This document shows, piece by piece, positions 47,181 to 58,612 of a stretch of DNA of 64,000 nt (position 1 is the first letter of the stretch; every line of letters begins with the position of its first letter). The notes under the pieces are model-generated. The model was not told where the DNA came from. It did no database searches and saw only the letters and a program-made list of their open reading frames with translations. Source of the stretch: Pogostemon cablin (taxonomy: Eukaryota; Streptophyta; Magnoliopsida; Lamiales; Lamiaceae); contig CM042979.1 of the NCBI GenBank assembly GCA_023678885.1, positions 21,009,513 through 21,073,512 on the forward strand. The letters are read 5' to 3'. Made by a program: the position numbers and the translations under genes.

Positions 47181-49072
47181 CCTTGGCGATTCGCGTGGTC
47201 TCGACTTCGTCTCTTCGATTCATGGCACTTCCACTCCAATTTTGCTATGAAAACCACTTAAATAGCTCCACTAACACCTGATTCATGCTAATTCACAATA
47301 TATATAGGTTTTCCACCTATTTCCACCTCAAAACTCTCCAAAACTAGCACAAAATATGATGCCAAACTTGTGAATTTACACACTCATCATGATGATGGGC
47401 TCGAGTGGTGGTGCTGCTGGCGGGGCGTGTCGCAGTGACAGAGCATGGTGATACACCTTGACACATGACACGACACGACTGGCAGGCATGAGCACCACCG
47501 AGGCTGGCACACGAGTCATGCCGAGCGGCTGCATGATTGCACGAGGATAGGCACATGATGCAGGTGACGCGATGGGAGGATAGAAGCCGTCGGCACGACT
47601 GGCACATCTGTACAGCACAAGTCGTGCCGACCACTGACACGGCTACGAGTGGTTTTCAGCGTGCCAGAGGTGACAGGCACGAGCGGCGGATAGAGACGGC
47701 ATGAGTCGTGTGGGTGGGCGGCATGATCGGTGGTTGCATGGTGCGCTGGCGCGATGGTAGGCGGCATGACTCGTGCAGAAGTGCGTTCGAGTCATGCCGA
47801 CGTGTCTCAGAACAGCAGATTTATTTTTTTGATGTGTTTTTGTGCGCTTTTCATCATGATATATAACTATCATAATTTGATTTAATTATTTGATTATTGT
47901 TATATATGATATGCATGATTTTATGTGATTTATTGTTTTAAATTGCTAAATATAGAAGCATGCTAGGATGCATATTTTTTATTGATGGATATTATATGCA
48001 TGTAAAAACCCTCAGTATTAAATAACTAAGTGGGAGAGGGGATTGTTATATCACTCCTGCGGCCTCCATTATTAGTTTATAAGTGATGTGAATAAACTTA
48101 CGTGTTGGCAATAGGCCTTCCTCCACAACGAATGAGTTTGTTCACGGATCACTGGTACAAATTCTTTGCGATGATTGTAGAAAGTTATTCGAGCGCATGT
48201 GTACTTCTCCAACTGTAAGGCACACAAGCTTAGGCCACGGACTTGAGATCAAATAATAATGTACACTTAGGTATAAATAATAAGTATCCTCCCCAACAGA
48301 GTCACTGTTGTTATTTGCATGTCTAAAAAGGAACCGACTATGAATTATTTTGTCATGAAGTTAGGTTGACGAATGAAATTAATGGGTAAAACTTTCTCTT
48401 GTAAATGTTTGGGTTTGTATACATCCACACTAACATGGTATGCAGACTCACGGCGCTTGAGATGTTGGTGAAATTATTTTTATATTATTTTGAGGGAATC
48501 AATATAAATTGATAAATTCGAAGTGTTTTTTCTGTTTTATTTATTTATGGTTCTCAAGATTTTCAAATGGCACTCAATTCACTTTCTGTCATACTTAAAG
48601 AACACAAACTTATTGACACAAATTATATTGACTGGAAACGAAATATGAACATTATTTTAACTGCTGAAGATTATATCTTTGTACTCATTGAGAAATGTTC
48701 TTTGAAACCTACGGATGAATCTAGTGAAGAGGGGATAGCTACTTATAATAGGTGGGTTAAGGCTGATAGGATGGCTAAATGCTATATTTTGGCTTCTATG
48801 TCAAATGTGCTTCAGCATCAACATCAAGCTATGAACTCCGCCTATGATATGATGCAGAATCTTAAGGAACTCTTCGGACACCAGAGTCGTCCTGCTAGGT
48901 TTTGGGACATGACTGTACTAATGAATACCAAAATGGCCGAGGAAACTCCTGTAAGGGAACATGTCCTTAGGATGATGGGCCAACTTAATGAGTTGGAGGT
49001 TCTTGGAGCTGAAATCGATGGGAAAACCCAAATTGATATCATACTCCAAAGCTTGCCTATGAGTTTAATGAG

Positions 49073-50877
49073 TGATATTTTCACCTAGATTTTAGTGTCT
49101 TTTTATATGTGTTTTCGTATATTGTTATCCGTATTTATGTGTTATTTGGTTGTGTTTTGTATTTTTATATACATGTGTGTGAATGAGCTTAAACGTATGA
49201 TTTTTAGGTAAAAATGAATTCTAGACGTGATAAGGAAGATGTAGGAAAAAGCGGATCTCAATTCGGAGTTGAAACGAGGGAGAATGAGTCAAATCAAGCA
49301 AAATGCTGAAAAAACGCACGTCCAACTTGTGTAATTTTTCTGTACTCTTGTGGAGCTCAAAACTAGAAGTGTAATATATGGTTGGAAAGCCATAGAAAAG
49401 AGGATTATTTTGGTATGAGAAACACTTCAATTGGAGCCGAAACGAGAAAGTTATGATTAAAATGGTGACGTCGCGCAAGCTATTCCTACTCAGCACGGTT
49501 GTGCTACTTTGCATGACTTGTTACACCCTCAAATATTGGAAGTTTTGTCAGATCTTTATATGTATAGAAAGCCAAAGAAAAGAGGATCACATGAGCGTAA
49601 GAATTACTCAAATCAGAGATCGGATGTGGAAGTTATGCGCGAAACAGTGAGACTGCGCAACCCATGTTACGCAACACGACCCGTGTTATGCAACACGGCC
49701 CTGTAAGCCCTGGCCGTTTTCTGACATCAAAAACGCCTACACGGCCACCCTGTGATCGTGTTGCAGTACACAAGTCGTGTTGCTGCAGCATCAGAAACAC
49801 ATCAGAATCCTTCTAGAAGCCTCCCAAGGGGTATAAATACCCAACAGTTCAATATTTTGAGATAAGATCCGAAATTCCACCCTTCCACACACACCTCACA
49901 CACCTTTTCCTCCATTTTTCACCTTCACCTTTATCCATTTTTCATTCTTTGGATCTACCATTATCCAACCATCAAATCCTTCATCCAAGTAGCTAGAGAA
50001 GCAAGGAAGAGAGGTGAATTGCAAGGGGAAGAAGAAGATCACCATTGGAGACATCCAAGGGAGTTTTCATCTACACTTTGTATTGAAACCTATTGTTTAT
50101 CATGTTTTGTAAGGATTTTAATGTCTATGTTGGATTCCTTGTGACCATGAGAGGCTAATCTCCCTTGTGAGATTAGCAATATGAATTGTGTTGGATAATT
50201 TTGGGGATTTGTGTATTTGAATTCATATGTTGATTGGATCTATGATTTTCTATCATTGATTATTAATTGCTTGATTTGTATTGATGATTTGTGTGTTTAG
50301 TTATTCTAAATATGTGATTAGTTGAGAAATCAATGATATGCTTAGGATAATTGAGTGAATCATTTCATCAAACACCTCATGTGCATTATAAATTGTGAAG
50401 AGATTGAGAAATCCTTCATAGTTTAGAACCCTTTGGTAGGACATTCGATTAGTTTGATCAAGAGATTGATTAATTGTGTGAAGGGACTCTCATTTAAGCT
50501 TAGTACCTATTTGGAATTGTTTAAGTGAGAACCAATCCATTGAGCTATTTGATATCCATATCCTATTCATTCCGAGAGGGAGTTTAGGTGATCTTAGTGT
50601 TGGCCCTTAGTCTTCAATCCATGACACATATAAATTTGATACATGATACCTAGATTTTCCATGCTTTAAATATTGCTAGTCTCATCTCTATCTACTTGGC
50701 TCATTCATCCATCTCCCATTTATCTATCCATTTATTTTATTGTAATTTCTTGATTATCTTCCCTTCTTGATCATCTCTATAAAACTATGACAAATACGAG
50801 ATCGATTAAACTCTAGTACCTTCCTCCCTGTGGTTCGATAATTTCTTTAATTGGTCATGCCCACTATATTATGGCTA
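49073..50877 (+). mobile_element. Probable solo LTR inserted in copia gag
   Basis: Interrupts gag between ATGAG (49068-49072) and ATCAG (50878-50882), a 5-bp target duplication with one mismatch. Starts TGATATTTTCACC. The right end reads ATTATGGCTA rather than the canonical CA, so the border is one or a few bases uncertain. No coding region. Its style (long, TGATATTTTCA start, CCCTGTGGTTCGATAATTTC near the end) resembles gypsy LTRs of the Tat group. Confidence 0.6.
49655..49790 (+). repeat. CAACACGACC/ACACGGCC dyad-word cluster
   Basis: Within 136 bases the words GCAACACGACCCGTGTT, CAACACGGCCC, ACACGGCCACC, TCGTGTTGC and GTCGTGTTGC recur in both orientations. It is a compact analogue of the arrays in the other LTR families nearby, just before a short leader-like segment with GTATAAATACCC (49830-49841), which is a TATA box candidate. 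Confidence 0.65.
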
Positions 50878-51067
50878 ATCAGAGTTTTGAGCAGTTTTGT
50901 CTGAATTATGGTATGAACAAACGTTTGTACACGTTGGCGGAACTTCTGACAGAACTTGTGGTGGCGGAAGAACTGTTTCATAGAGCTCCTCAAGTTCATG
51001 TTGCTGAAAATGCTGCTTATCCTAAGCCGAAAGGCGGTAGGAATAAGAATAAAGAAATTCAGCACCG

Positions 51068-52362
51068 GTGAACCAGGTGAATCCAAAGGGTGGTGTGATC
51101 GAGAAGCCTAGAGGCAAGTACTTCAAATGCAAGCAGCCGGGACACTACATGGCAGACTGCCCTCTTCTGAAGGGGAACAGGAACAATAAGTCTTATTTAC
51201 TAGTTGTTGAATCGTATTTAGCGACTGTATCTACTGACACTTGGTGTGTAGATACGGGAGCCACTAATTATGTCTGCAATTCTTTACAAGGGTTCCACCA
51301 AACCCGACAACTTAGTGATGGGGAGATTACTATACTCATGGGAATGCTACAAGATTAGCGGCGTTGCAGTGGGAGAAGTTTATTTATTTTTTAATAAGAA
51401 TAAAACTCTTGTTTTGAGGAATTATCTTTATGTACCTGATTTTAGAAAGAATTTAATTTCGGTGTCTAAATTATTTATGGATGGATATTCCATTTCTTTT
51501 AATGACAAGGTTGTTTTAAGGAAAAGTGAAATTTTTATCTGTGATGGTACATTAATAGATAATTTATATACTTTTAATCCAATTTCTCTCACTGTGCAAC
51601 AAATTGAATTGAATAATACATCTACCAATAAGAGAAAAGAACCTTCGAAAATGAACGAAATATATCTTTGGCATCTAACACTAGGTCATATTAACTTGAA
51701 TAGGATTCAAAGGTTGATAGCTGATGGACCTCTGAGTTCATTAGTAGTGGAAAATTATTCAACTTGCGAATCCTGCTTGGAAGGAAAAATGACCAAAAGG
51801 ACTTTTAAGGCAAAGGGGTATAGAGCCAAGAATCTGTTGGAATTGGTTCATTCTGATTTATGTGGTCCAATGTTTGTCCAGGCAAGAGGTGGTTATCAAT
51901 ACTTCGTCACTTTCATTGACGATTATTCTAGATACGGATACATTTATTTGATGCGCTGCAAGTCTGAGTGCTTTGATAAATTCAAAGAGTACAAGGCTGG
52001 TGTGGAAAGCAACTTAGAAAATATATCAAGACACTATGATCTGATCTTGGTGGTGAATACCTCTTGGGAGAATTTAGGAATTATTTATCAGAGGAAGGAA
52101 TTGAATCCTAATTGTCTGCACTAGGCACATCCTAACAGAATGGTGTAGCAGAAAGATCGAATAAGACTCTTATGGAAATGGTAAGATCAATGATGAGTTA
52201 TTCAAAATTACCAAATTCATTTTGGGGATATACACCTTAGAAACAACGGCTTACATCCTGAACTTAGTACCTTCTAAATCGGTAGCTTCCACACCCATCG
52301 AATTGTGGACCGGGTAAAAGCCTGTTCTAAAATACTTTTGGATTTGGGGTGCTCCGGCACAA
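51068..52362 (+). pseudogene. Copia zinc knuckle, protease and integrase
   Basis: 51068-51355 carries the zinc knuckle, whose first cysteine is replaced by tyrosine (KYFKCKQPGHYMADC), and the aspartic protease motif WCVDTGATNYVC. The frame changes near 51350 and continues at 51360-52124 with pre-integrase LWHLTLGHIN..CESC, then the integrase core HSDLCGP and FIDDYSRYGYIYL. After about 52020 the match decays. Pieces of NGVAERSN-like and LNLVPSKSVASTPIELW sequence appear in other frames up to 52362. Confidence 0.88.
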
Positions 52363-53867
52363 GTGTTAAAAGCAGATGATGATAAGTTAGAATCACGTAC
52401 TGAAGTTTGTCTGTTTATAGGATATCCTAAAGGAACGAAAGGTGGTTTGCTTTATAATCCAAAAGACCAAAAGGTGATCGTTAGCACGAATGCTAGATTT
52501 TTGGAAAAGGATTATGTAATGAATCACAAACTTATGAGTAAAAGTGTTCTAGAAGAAGTCAGAGGGGAAACACCATATATAATACCAACTGTACAAGAGG
52601 ATATACTACAAGACACTGCACCGCATGTCACACCTGATACACAATTGCCTGCGGAGCCTCGTCGTAGTGAGAGGATTGTGAGACAACTAGATAGATTCTT
52701 AGGATTGGGAGAGTCATCTGATTTGGTTCTGGGTGAACATGAAATCGACCCATGGAATTACAATGAAGCTTTGCATGATAAAGATGCTCAATCATGGCAA
52801 AAGGCAATAAAATCTAAAATATAATCCATGTATTCTAATCAAGTGTGGGAGCTTGTAGATCCACCCAATGGTGTAAAAGCTATTGGATGCAAGTGGGTCT
52901 ACAAAAGAAAAAGAGGATCTGACGATAAGGTGAAAACCTTTAAAGCGATATACCAAAAAAGAGGAAATCGATTATGAGGAAACCTTCTCGCCCGTTGCCA
53001 TGCTTAAGTTAATCCGGATTCTTTTGTCTGTTGCTGCTCATATGGACTATGATGTATGGTAAATGGATATCAAGACAGCTTTTCCTAATGGAAGTCTTGA
53101 GGAAAACATCCATATGAAGCAACCAGAGGGATTCATTGAAAAGGGCAAAGAACACCTTGTGTGTAAGCTTAAAAGGTCTATTTATGGATTGAAACAAGCT
53201 TCTAGATCATGTAACATCCATTTTGATGAAGTAATCAAGTCATATGGATTTATTAAATATTCGGATAAATCATGTGTGTACAAGAAGTGTGACGAAAATG
53301 TAATGGTATTTCTTATACTTTAAGTGGATGATATCCTACTCATTGAAACTAAAATGTAAAGGTATTTTCGGGCGTTAGGGTATGGCTATCTAAGCAGTTT
53401 GAGATGAAGGACTTAGGAGAAGTCAGACACATTCTAGGGATCAAATTAATAAGGGATCGCAAGAAAAGAATGTTGTGCTTGTCCCAAGCTTCATACATTG
53501 ATACATTCCTATCTCGTTTTAGCATGCAAGATTCCAAGAAAGGTTTTCTACCTTTCAGGCATGGAATTTGTCTATCAAAGGAAATGTGTCCAAAGACACA
53601 ACAGGAAATAGAGGAAATGAAGCTGGTTCCTTATGCTTCAGCAGTAGGAAGCCTCATGTATGCAATGCTATGTACGAGACCGGATATCTGTTATGCCGTG
53701 GGCACGGTCAATAGGTATCAAAGTAACTCAGGATAAGGGCATTGGACTGCGGTAAAGTATATTTTAAAGTACCTGCGAAGGACAAGGAATTATATGCTGG
53801 TTTACCAGGTAGATACTTTGTTACCTTTAGGTTATACTGATTCAAATTTTCAGTCAGATAGGGACGC
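52363..53867 (+). pseudogene. Copia reverse transcriptase and truncated RNase H
   Basis: 52363-52824 holds the integrase-RT linker (FIGYPKGTKGGLLYNP, later RRSERIVRQ). RT follows in shifting frames: VKAIGCKWVYKRKR (52872), MDIKTAFPNGSLEENIHMKQ (53063), SIYGLKQASR, and at 53321-53335 the catalytic YVDD region, where the tyrosine codon is a TAA stop. 53404-53736 continues with MKDLGEVRHILGIKL and MYAMLCTRPDICYAVG. RNase H breaks off at 53867, where LTR copy b begins. Confidence 0.9.
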
Positions 53868-55454
53868 TGATGAGCGTTTTCTCAACACACAATATTAATC
53901 CCCAAGTATGAAGGATGCTATTGTAGCTTTGATAAGCGACAAAGTATTTATCGAACCCAAAAGACGTATCATTATTAATTTAATTATATTCTAACGTATT
54001 AAGACTATTATGGAAAAATAGTTGTATGATTACGTAACTGATTACTGAATAATTAAAAGAATAATTAGAATAAATAACAGTAGAGATTGAACGAAAGTGA
54101 ATAAGTGAGAAGATATGTAGTTCTTTGAGCCATCCAGTTTGCTTATTAATTTCCCTTTCGTGTATTAATGTCCACTCTGCCTTGTGGAATATGGAAGCAT
54201 CAATAAACCATGCAAATCTAATCTATAGACACAAGTAAATAAGCGTGTGACACGTGTGAATATCCTTGGAATAAGAGATACAATTCACCTCCCTTTCTAG
54301 GTACTATCAGTATCAATTATTTTCCGTGCACTAAGTACTCTAACCCGATATGATCTTCCTTTATAGGTACTATGAAGTTATACTCTTTATCCTACTTATT
54401 AACCTGAATATGATTCAATTAACACGTATTTATATAAGATAGTTCTAATGAGATTTTGGAATCCCTTCACTTAGAATCATAACATAGAATCCTGCTCAGC
54501 AGTGAACTCACTCAATCAATAATCAAGATATGTATTCAGACTCTACATAACAATTAATGATGCACAAAACAACTCTGAGTATGAATTAAAAATGCATAAT
54601 CTTAATATAATAAACCACAAGTAGTGTTGTACGGAGTATACACACGAAAGTTCAATTAACTTATAAAACCTTCATAAACCCTAGAAATACCGAAGTGGTT
54701 CTAGCCCATGATCGATCGAAGAGCAATCATGGTGGTTGGATAGATCTTACCCATAGTCTTGAAAATTACAAGATAAATTAAGATGCGAAGTAAACCCTAG
54801 ATGCAGGCGCCGCCGCGTCTCTCTCCATCTTAAATCTTCACTTGGTTCTCACTTGATTCGACAGACGAATCTCTCTCCATAGCTCCATGGATGGTGGTAG
54901 GGTTTCGGATGTTGTGTAGAATGAAGGTGGTGAATGACCCTCTTTTCCCTTGTGTAGGGTCTTTCTTTTATACTTGTAGGATGGGCTTTTTGAGTGAAAA
55001 CACGCACTGAAGGTGTAAAAATACGGATCCAGACATGTCCAGCACATCAGTTCGACCAAAAGCCTTGGTTGAACCGATCACAACAGGTCGAACCATAAGT
55101 CGAATCGACTTGTAACACACTGGCAGGTCTGGAGTTCGACTCGAATTACACCTCGAGTCGATCCACACTCCTGACGATCTCCCGACGCCTGATTCAACTA
55201 GGGATGCTGGTTGAACAACTCTCTGCTTGGTTGAATCGCCTCTCTGCATGGTCGAATCGGGTGCCTTCGATACCTTTTCTCCAGTTTCAAACACTTCTAA
55301 TCCGTTTTCCTTTGAAAATCCACTCAAACGGACTCAAATACACCTGATTAATGACTTTCTATAATACAACTCAATTTATCTTAACTTAAGATCAAATCTT
55401 ACATCATTATCATACGAATCAGGGCTCAAAATACATGAATTTACACAGTCATCA
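53868..55454 (-). repeat. LTR copy b
   Basis: Plus-strand TGATGAGCGTTTTC to TTTACACAGTCATCA, 1587 bp. Shares with copies a and c long phrases such as CCTCCCTTTCTAGGTACTAT and CCACAAGTAGTGTTGTACGG. It contains a minus-strand TATAAAAG at 54965-54972 and the heptamer array at 55051-55256. Confidence 0.9.
55051..55256 (-). repeat. TTCGACC/GGTCGAA array in LTR copy b
   Basis: First unit: TTCGACC at 55051, then GGTTGAA at +16, GGTCGAA at +19, AGTCGAA at +12. Third unit: TTCAACT at 55193, then +16 and +20. Many members are TTCAACC or GGTTGAA, i.e. CpG-decayed. Same topology as copy a. Confidence 0.88.
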
Positions 55455-55466
55455 AACCCCCAAACT
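55455..55466 (-). promoter_or_regulatory. Polypurine tract of copy b
   Basis: Minus-strand GTTTGGGGGTTT lies directly before the LTR start, which fixes this LTR as the 3' LTR of a minus-strand element. Confidence 0.85.
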
Positions 55467-55822
55467 TACATGTTGCTCGTCCCGAGGCAACGCAATTAAA
55501 ACATAGGAGCAAGTGTAAATTTCACAAGGCCATCTAATCAAATACAAGTCATACTTACATATGCAACTCTATTAACTTAAAACAAGTATCACTCGCATCA
55601 TACATTTCATTCATGAAAAAACATCACTCAATTATAACACAATTCGGAGTACTAATTCATCTAGCTCAGAAGATAAGTGTTTACTCTCGCACTCAAGTGT
55701 AAAAGATATACATTTTAAATAGGTTAATATATACGCTCATAATCAATTCATATTCTCGCGTAACCATAAGCTTGGCAAAGGTCTCAAAAATAAACTTATA
55801 ATCACTTCATTACTAAGATCAC

Positions 55823-56923
55823 TAGGGGTGTGCATCGGTGAAAAACTGAACCGAACCGAATTACCAAAACTGAACATCAAAATTTTCAAAAATAGGAAAC
55901 CAAATCAAAATCGAACTACTAGAGAACCCGAACGAAACCGAACTGAATTTTTCGGTTCGATTTTGATTTTATAACCGATTTCACTGAAGTAATTATATAA
56001 AAGAAATCCAAACAACCTATTTGTATGCAGTTAAATTCTAGAACAAAAGCTAATCAAACAGAGTTAGCTATCACCCACTGCACCAGGGAATAACACCTTC
56101 TAGCATCCAAATTACTACTGCTAGTCTCTCCTCCTACATCATGCCCATGTTCCATTCAATTTATAGAAATTTCCAAACCTCACCGAAAACACCCCTTTTT
56201 AAGGATGACTTCCTCAATTTCTATCATCTTCTGAGATACAGAGAATACATTATCTCCATAATTGGGGCATCCATCTTCCACCCTAAAATCATCATAATCG
56301 AAAATTGGGTTTTCTATTGAAAATCTGGGTTGAAAAGAGTCCCCCTTTAAAGAGGACAAGTTGAATTCGACAACATCAATCTCAATTGGTAGCACTATAA
56401 AGTTGAGCAAGTTACAGAGTCCCACCATGAAATACTTGCCTTTGTTTTTGGAAGGTAATTAGGTACTAGACAGGTGGTCGGCGACTCTACACTAGCAGAT
56501 GGCGCGAGACTGGCGGCGAGGCAAGGAATGGGCTAACGGTCGCGACTGGGTAGGGTGGTGCTATGGTGGGCTGGACGGTGGTCGTGTGGCTGGGAACAAC
56601 CGAAGAAGGACAGCATCGGCTGTGTGTAGTGGTGGTCTGGGCAGTGCCGCGATGGTCTCAAGAGTGAGTCCAAACATGAAATGTGAAATAAAAGAAATGA
56701 GACAAGGGTTAGGAAATTAGGGATTTATATTCAAACTCTCAAAATCGGTTTGGTTATCAGTTTTTTGATTTTTCAAACCTTAAAATTAAAACCGAACGAA
56801 ACACCAATTTTTCATATTCTAGAAACTGAAACCGAACTGATTTTTTAAAACCTGAACCAAATTGATTAGTTTAGTTCTATTCGGTCAGTTATTTCGATTT
56901 TGTCCGTTTTATGTTCACCCCTA
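55823..56923. mobile_element. Nonautonomous hAT element, 1101 bp, perfect 8-bp target duplication
   Basis: Ends TAGGGGTGTGCATCGG and CACCCCTA, flanked by AAGATCAC on both sides (55815-55822 and 56924-56931). Same family, size and organisation as the 34962 element: AACCGAACCGAA sub-termini and a G-rich interior (56470-56650). Confidence 0.93.
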
Positions 56924-57945
56924 AAGATCACAAAGGACTTATTTTGGTTTGTAATATTGGCTCTTTGGTAAAGATAGGAAAGTATAGATAAAGTGACTAA
57001 TTCACTAGTAGAGAATTACCTTGGAATTTTGCTTTTTATAAAACTTCTTCTCTCCTTCTTATTCTCATGATCTTTCCGATTCACTTTTCCTCCTTTTTCT
57101 TGGCATAAACATCATCTTTATTTTCAGTACAAGGGTACCAATTTCGGGCACTACCTTTTTAAGCAGTCGGGGTACCGGTTTCAGGTACTACCCCTAACAA
57201 GATTTAACCATATTTCTTTAAATTCATGCTAGTCAACCCCAAATTTTCTTCCTTTCTTCTTCACATTCAAGCTAGCATTTATTTTTCCTTAACTCTCTAC
57301 TAATGAATAGGGTATTCAACAAGGCTTACGTAAAGGATAAATAAAGGCTTTTTAATCAAGGCTTACCAATGAAAAAGCTTGTAAAGGCTCAAAAGGGCTC
57401 GCAATGATTTGTATAATATATGGGAAGGTAAAATTTTGGCTAAGTGACTCAAATAACAATAATGGCCTAAGATCATGTCCTAATAACCAATCAATCATAA
57501 GTCTCACACAAGACTCCAAACCAAGTCCTACAATACGGTCATATGAACGATTCTCACAAGAATAAACTATCATGCATTTTGCATTATTTTTATAAGGCTC
57601 AAATTCTCACATTGGTAAATAGAATCCTAAGCACTCCTTAAGGAATATAATCAAGATCAATTCACAATGAACTCCACATATTTAACAAGTTATACATGCC
57701 AACAAAATCGATACATGCAAAATACGAATGCAACATACTTGGCAAAGAACCTATCATAACAATCCAAATCAAGTACCTCCAACCAATCCATCAACAAGTA
57801 TCAAGTATCATAATCTGCATCCAATCATCAAATCAGAATATAAGTAGACATACATGCCACTCACACCACAAATACCCATCCTGTAAAGATAAAAAGAGAA
57901 GGGAGATGAGATGAAGCAGACAAAGGGAAAAAACCCTGGTGCAAC
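56924..57945. other. 3' non-coding region of the minus-strand gypsy element
   Basis: No gene. Antisense 3' region between the ORF end and the 3' LTR. It includes a short repeated phrase (GGGTACCAATTTCGGGCACTACC and GGGTACCGGTTTCAGGTACTACC at about 57130-57190) of unknown role. Confidence 0.5.
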
Positions 57946-58390
57946 CTACTTCTCCGGAGCATCGTCCTCATCATCATCATCACTCATCTCCATGCGCCAA
58001 CGGTCAAAATCCCCATGGAGATTATTCAGCTTCCTATCTAGCTCACGCTTATTAGCCTGCATCCTTCCCAATTTCCTATCCATTCTACGTAATTCGTATG
58101 CAGTGCAGTGTATCTCATATCAAGTACTGCATAACTCGTGGTAAGCAAGCCCAGCTGGCGGTTCATCTCCTGCTGATTATTCTTCAGGTTGGTCAAATGC
58201 TTGTTCATCAACCTGAACTTCTCCCTCAAGTACTCATCAGGACCAGCCCAATACCGCTCCTGTGGCACTGCCGGAATGGGTGGTGGTGGCATCCCATACT
58301 GCTGCGGAACATCCATCTCAGGATGGATCTGATCCTCTCCATGCATCCCATGCTCATCATGCTGCTGCTGCGGCTGCTGTGGCCCTTGCT
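57946..58390 (-). pseudogene. C-terminal ORF fragment of copy b (coiled-coil, acidic tail)
   Basis: The open part on the minus strand runs from the junction with LTR c. It has a glutamine/proline-rich piece (QGPQQPQQQ), then VPQERYWAGPDEYLREKFRL, then a heptad-like LMNKHLTNLKNNQQEMNRQL. Near 58055 one frame ends in WEGCRLISVS while the other continues RKLGRMQANKRELDRKLNN and reaches an acidic end (SDDDDEDDAPEK) with a stop at 57946-57948. This is typical of the last ORF or polyprotein tail of Athila/Tat elements (inference). Confidence 0.55.
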
Positions 58391-58612
58391 ACCTGATGAA
58401 TGTGTTAATTCACGAATCTTGCACCTGAATTTGTGCTATTATGGAGTGTTTGAAGGTTGAAATTGGTTGTAAACTGATATATATTGTGAAAAGGCATGAA
58501 TCAGATGTTGTTGGAGCTATTTGAGTAGGTTTTCGAAGGAAATCAGAGTGGAAGTGTTGAAAACTGAAGAAAGGAAGTCGAAGCCATCCGATTGGGCTAA
58601 GCAAGAGTGCGA

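Larger units (their letters stand above)
45721..47389 (-). mobile_element. Solo LTR of an Athila/Tat-type gypsy family (copy a)
   Basis: On the plus strand it runs TGATGGGTGTTTTC to TTACACACTCATCA and is flanked by TGATG on both sides (45716-45720, 47390-47394), a perfect 5-bp target duplication. It aligns in reverse orientation with the LTR at 58394-59982 and in the same orientation with 53868-55454. At 1669 bp it is slightly longer than the other two copies. Confidence 0.92.
45470..47812 (+). repeat. GAGTCGTGCC dyad-word array in the copia leader
   Basis: Over 45470-45715 and 47395-47812 (one block before the solo LTR inserted) the leader is GC-rich and repeats ACGAGTCGTGCC, GGCACGAC, CACGAGTCATGCC and close variants in both orientations, at least a dozen times, with non-repeated spacers. 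Variants mostly differ at CpG positions (CG to CA or TG). Several short ORFs run through it on both strands, but they follow the repeat composition and do not look like proteins. Confidence 0.7.
48567..51064 (+). pseudogene. gag: Copia gag, split by an inserted LTR
   Basis: The first part (48567-49072) begins MALNSLSVILKEHKLIDTNY and includes the LDTNY.DWKRNM and LKELFGHQ segments of copia gag. It stops where the 1.8-kb insertion begins. The second part resumes at about 50878 in the same frame and runs to 51064 (TLAELLTELVVAEE). The zinc knuckle follows in the next frame from 51068. Confidence 0.88.
44145..53867 (+). mobile_element. Ty1/copia element, 5' part, broken by several insertions
   Basis: The 5' LTR (44145-45352), primer-binding site, long leader, gag, protease, integrase and reverse transcriptase follow in copia order. 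RNase H is cut at 53867 by the minus-strand gypsy insertion. The 3' end and 3' LTR are not in the window. Nested insertions sit in the leader (45721-47389) and in gag (49073-50877). Several frame changes and stops show it is inactive. Confidence 0.9.
53868..58393 (-). mobile_element. Minus-strand Athila/Tat-type element, 3' part (copy b)
   Basis: The 3' LTR (53868-55454), a polypurine tract and a long 3' non-coding region are followed, in element-antisense order, by the end of an ORF (57946-58390). At 58393 the plus-strand relative inserted, so the rest of this element is beyond it, probably beyond the window. A hAT element sits in its 3' region. Confidence 0.8.

Noticed and set aside
46745..47281. 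178-codon plus-strand ORF, the longest in the LTR copy a
   Set aside because: It runs through the TTCGACC array and is rich in repeated VEP/RSN/TTG words produced by the heptamers; it is antisense to the element, and the opposite strand is also open. Repeat composition explains it.
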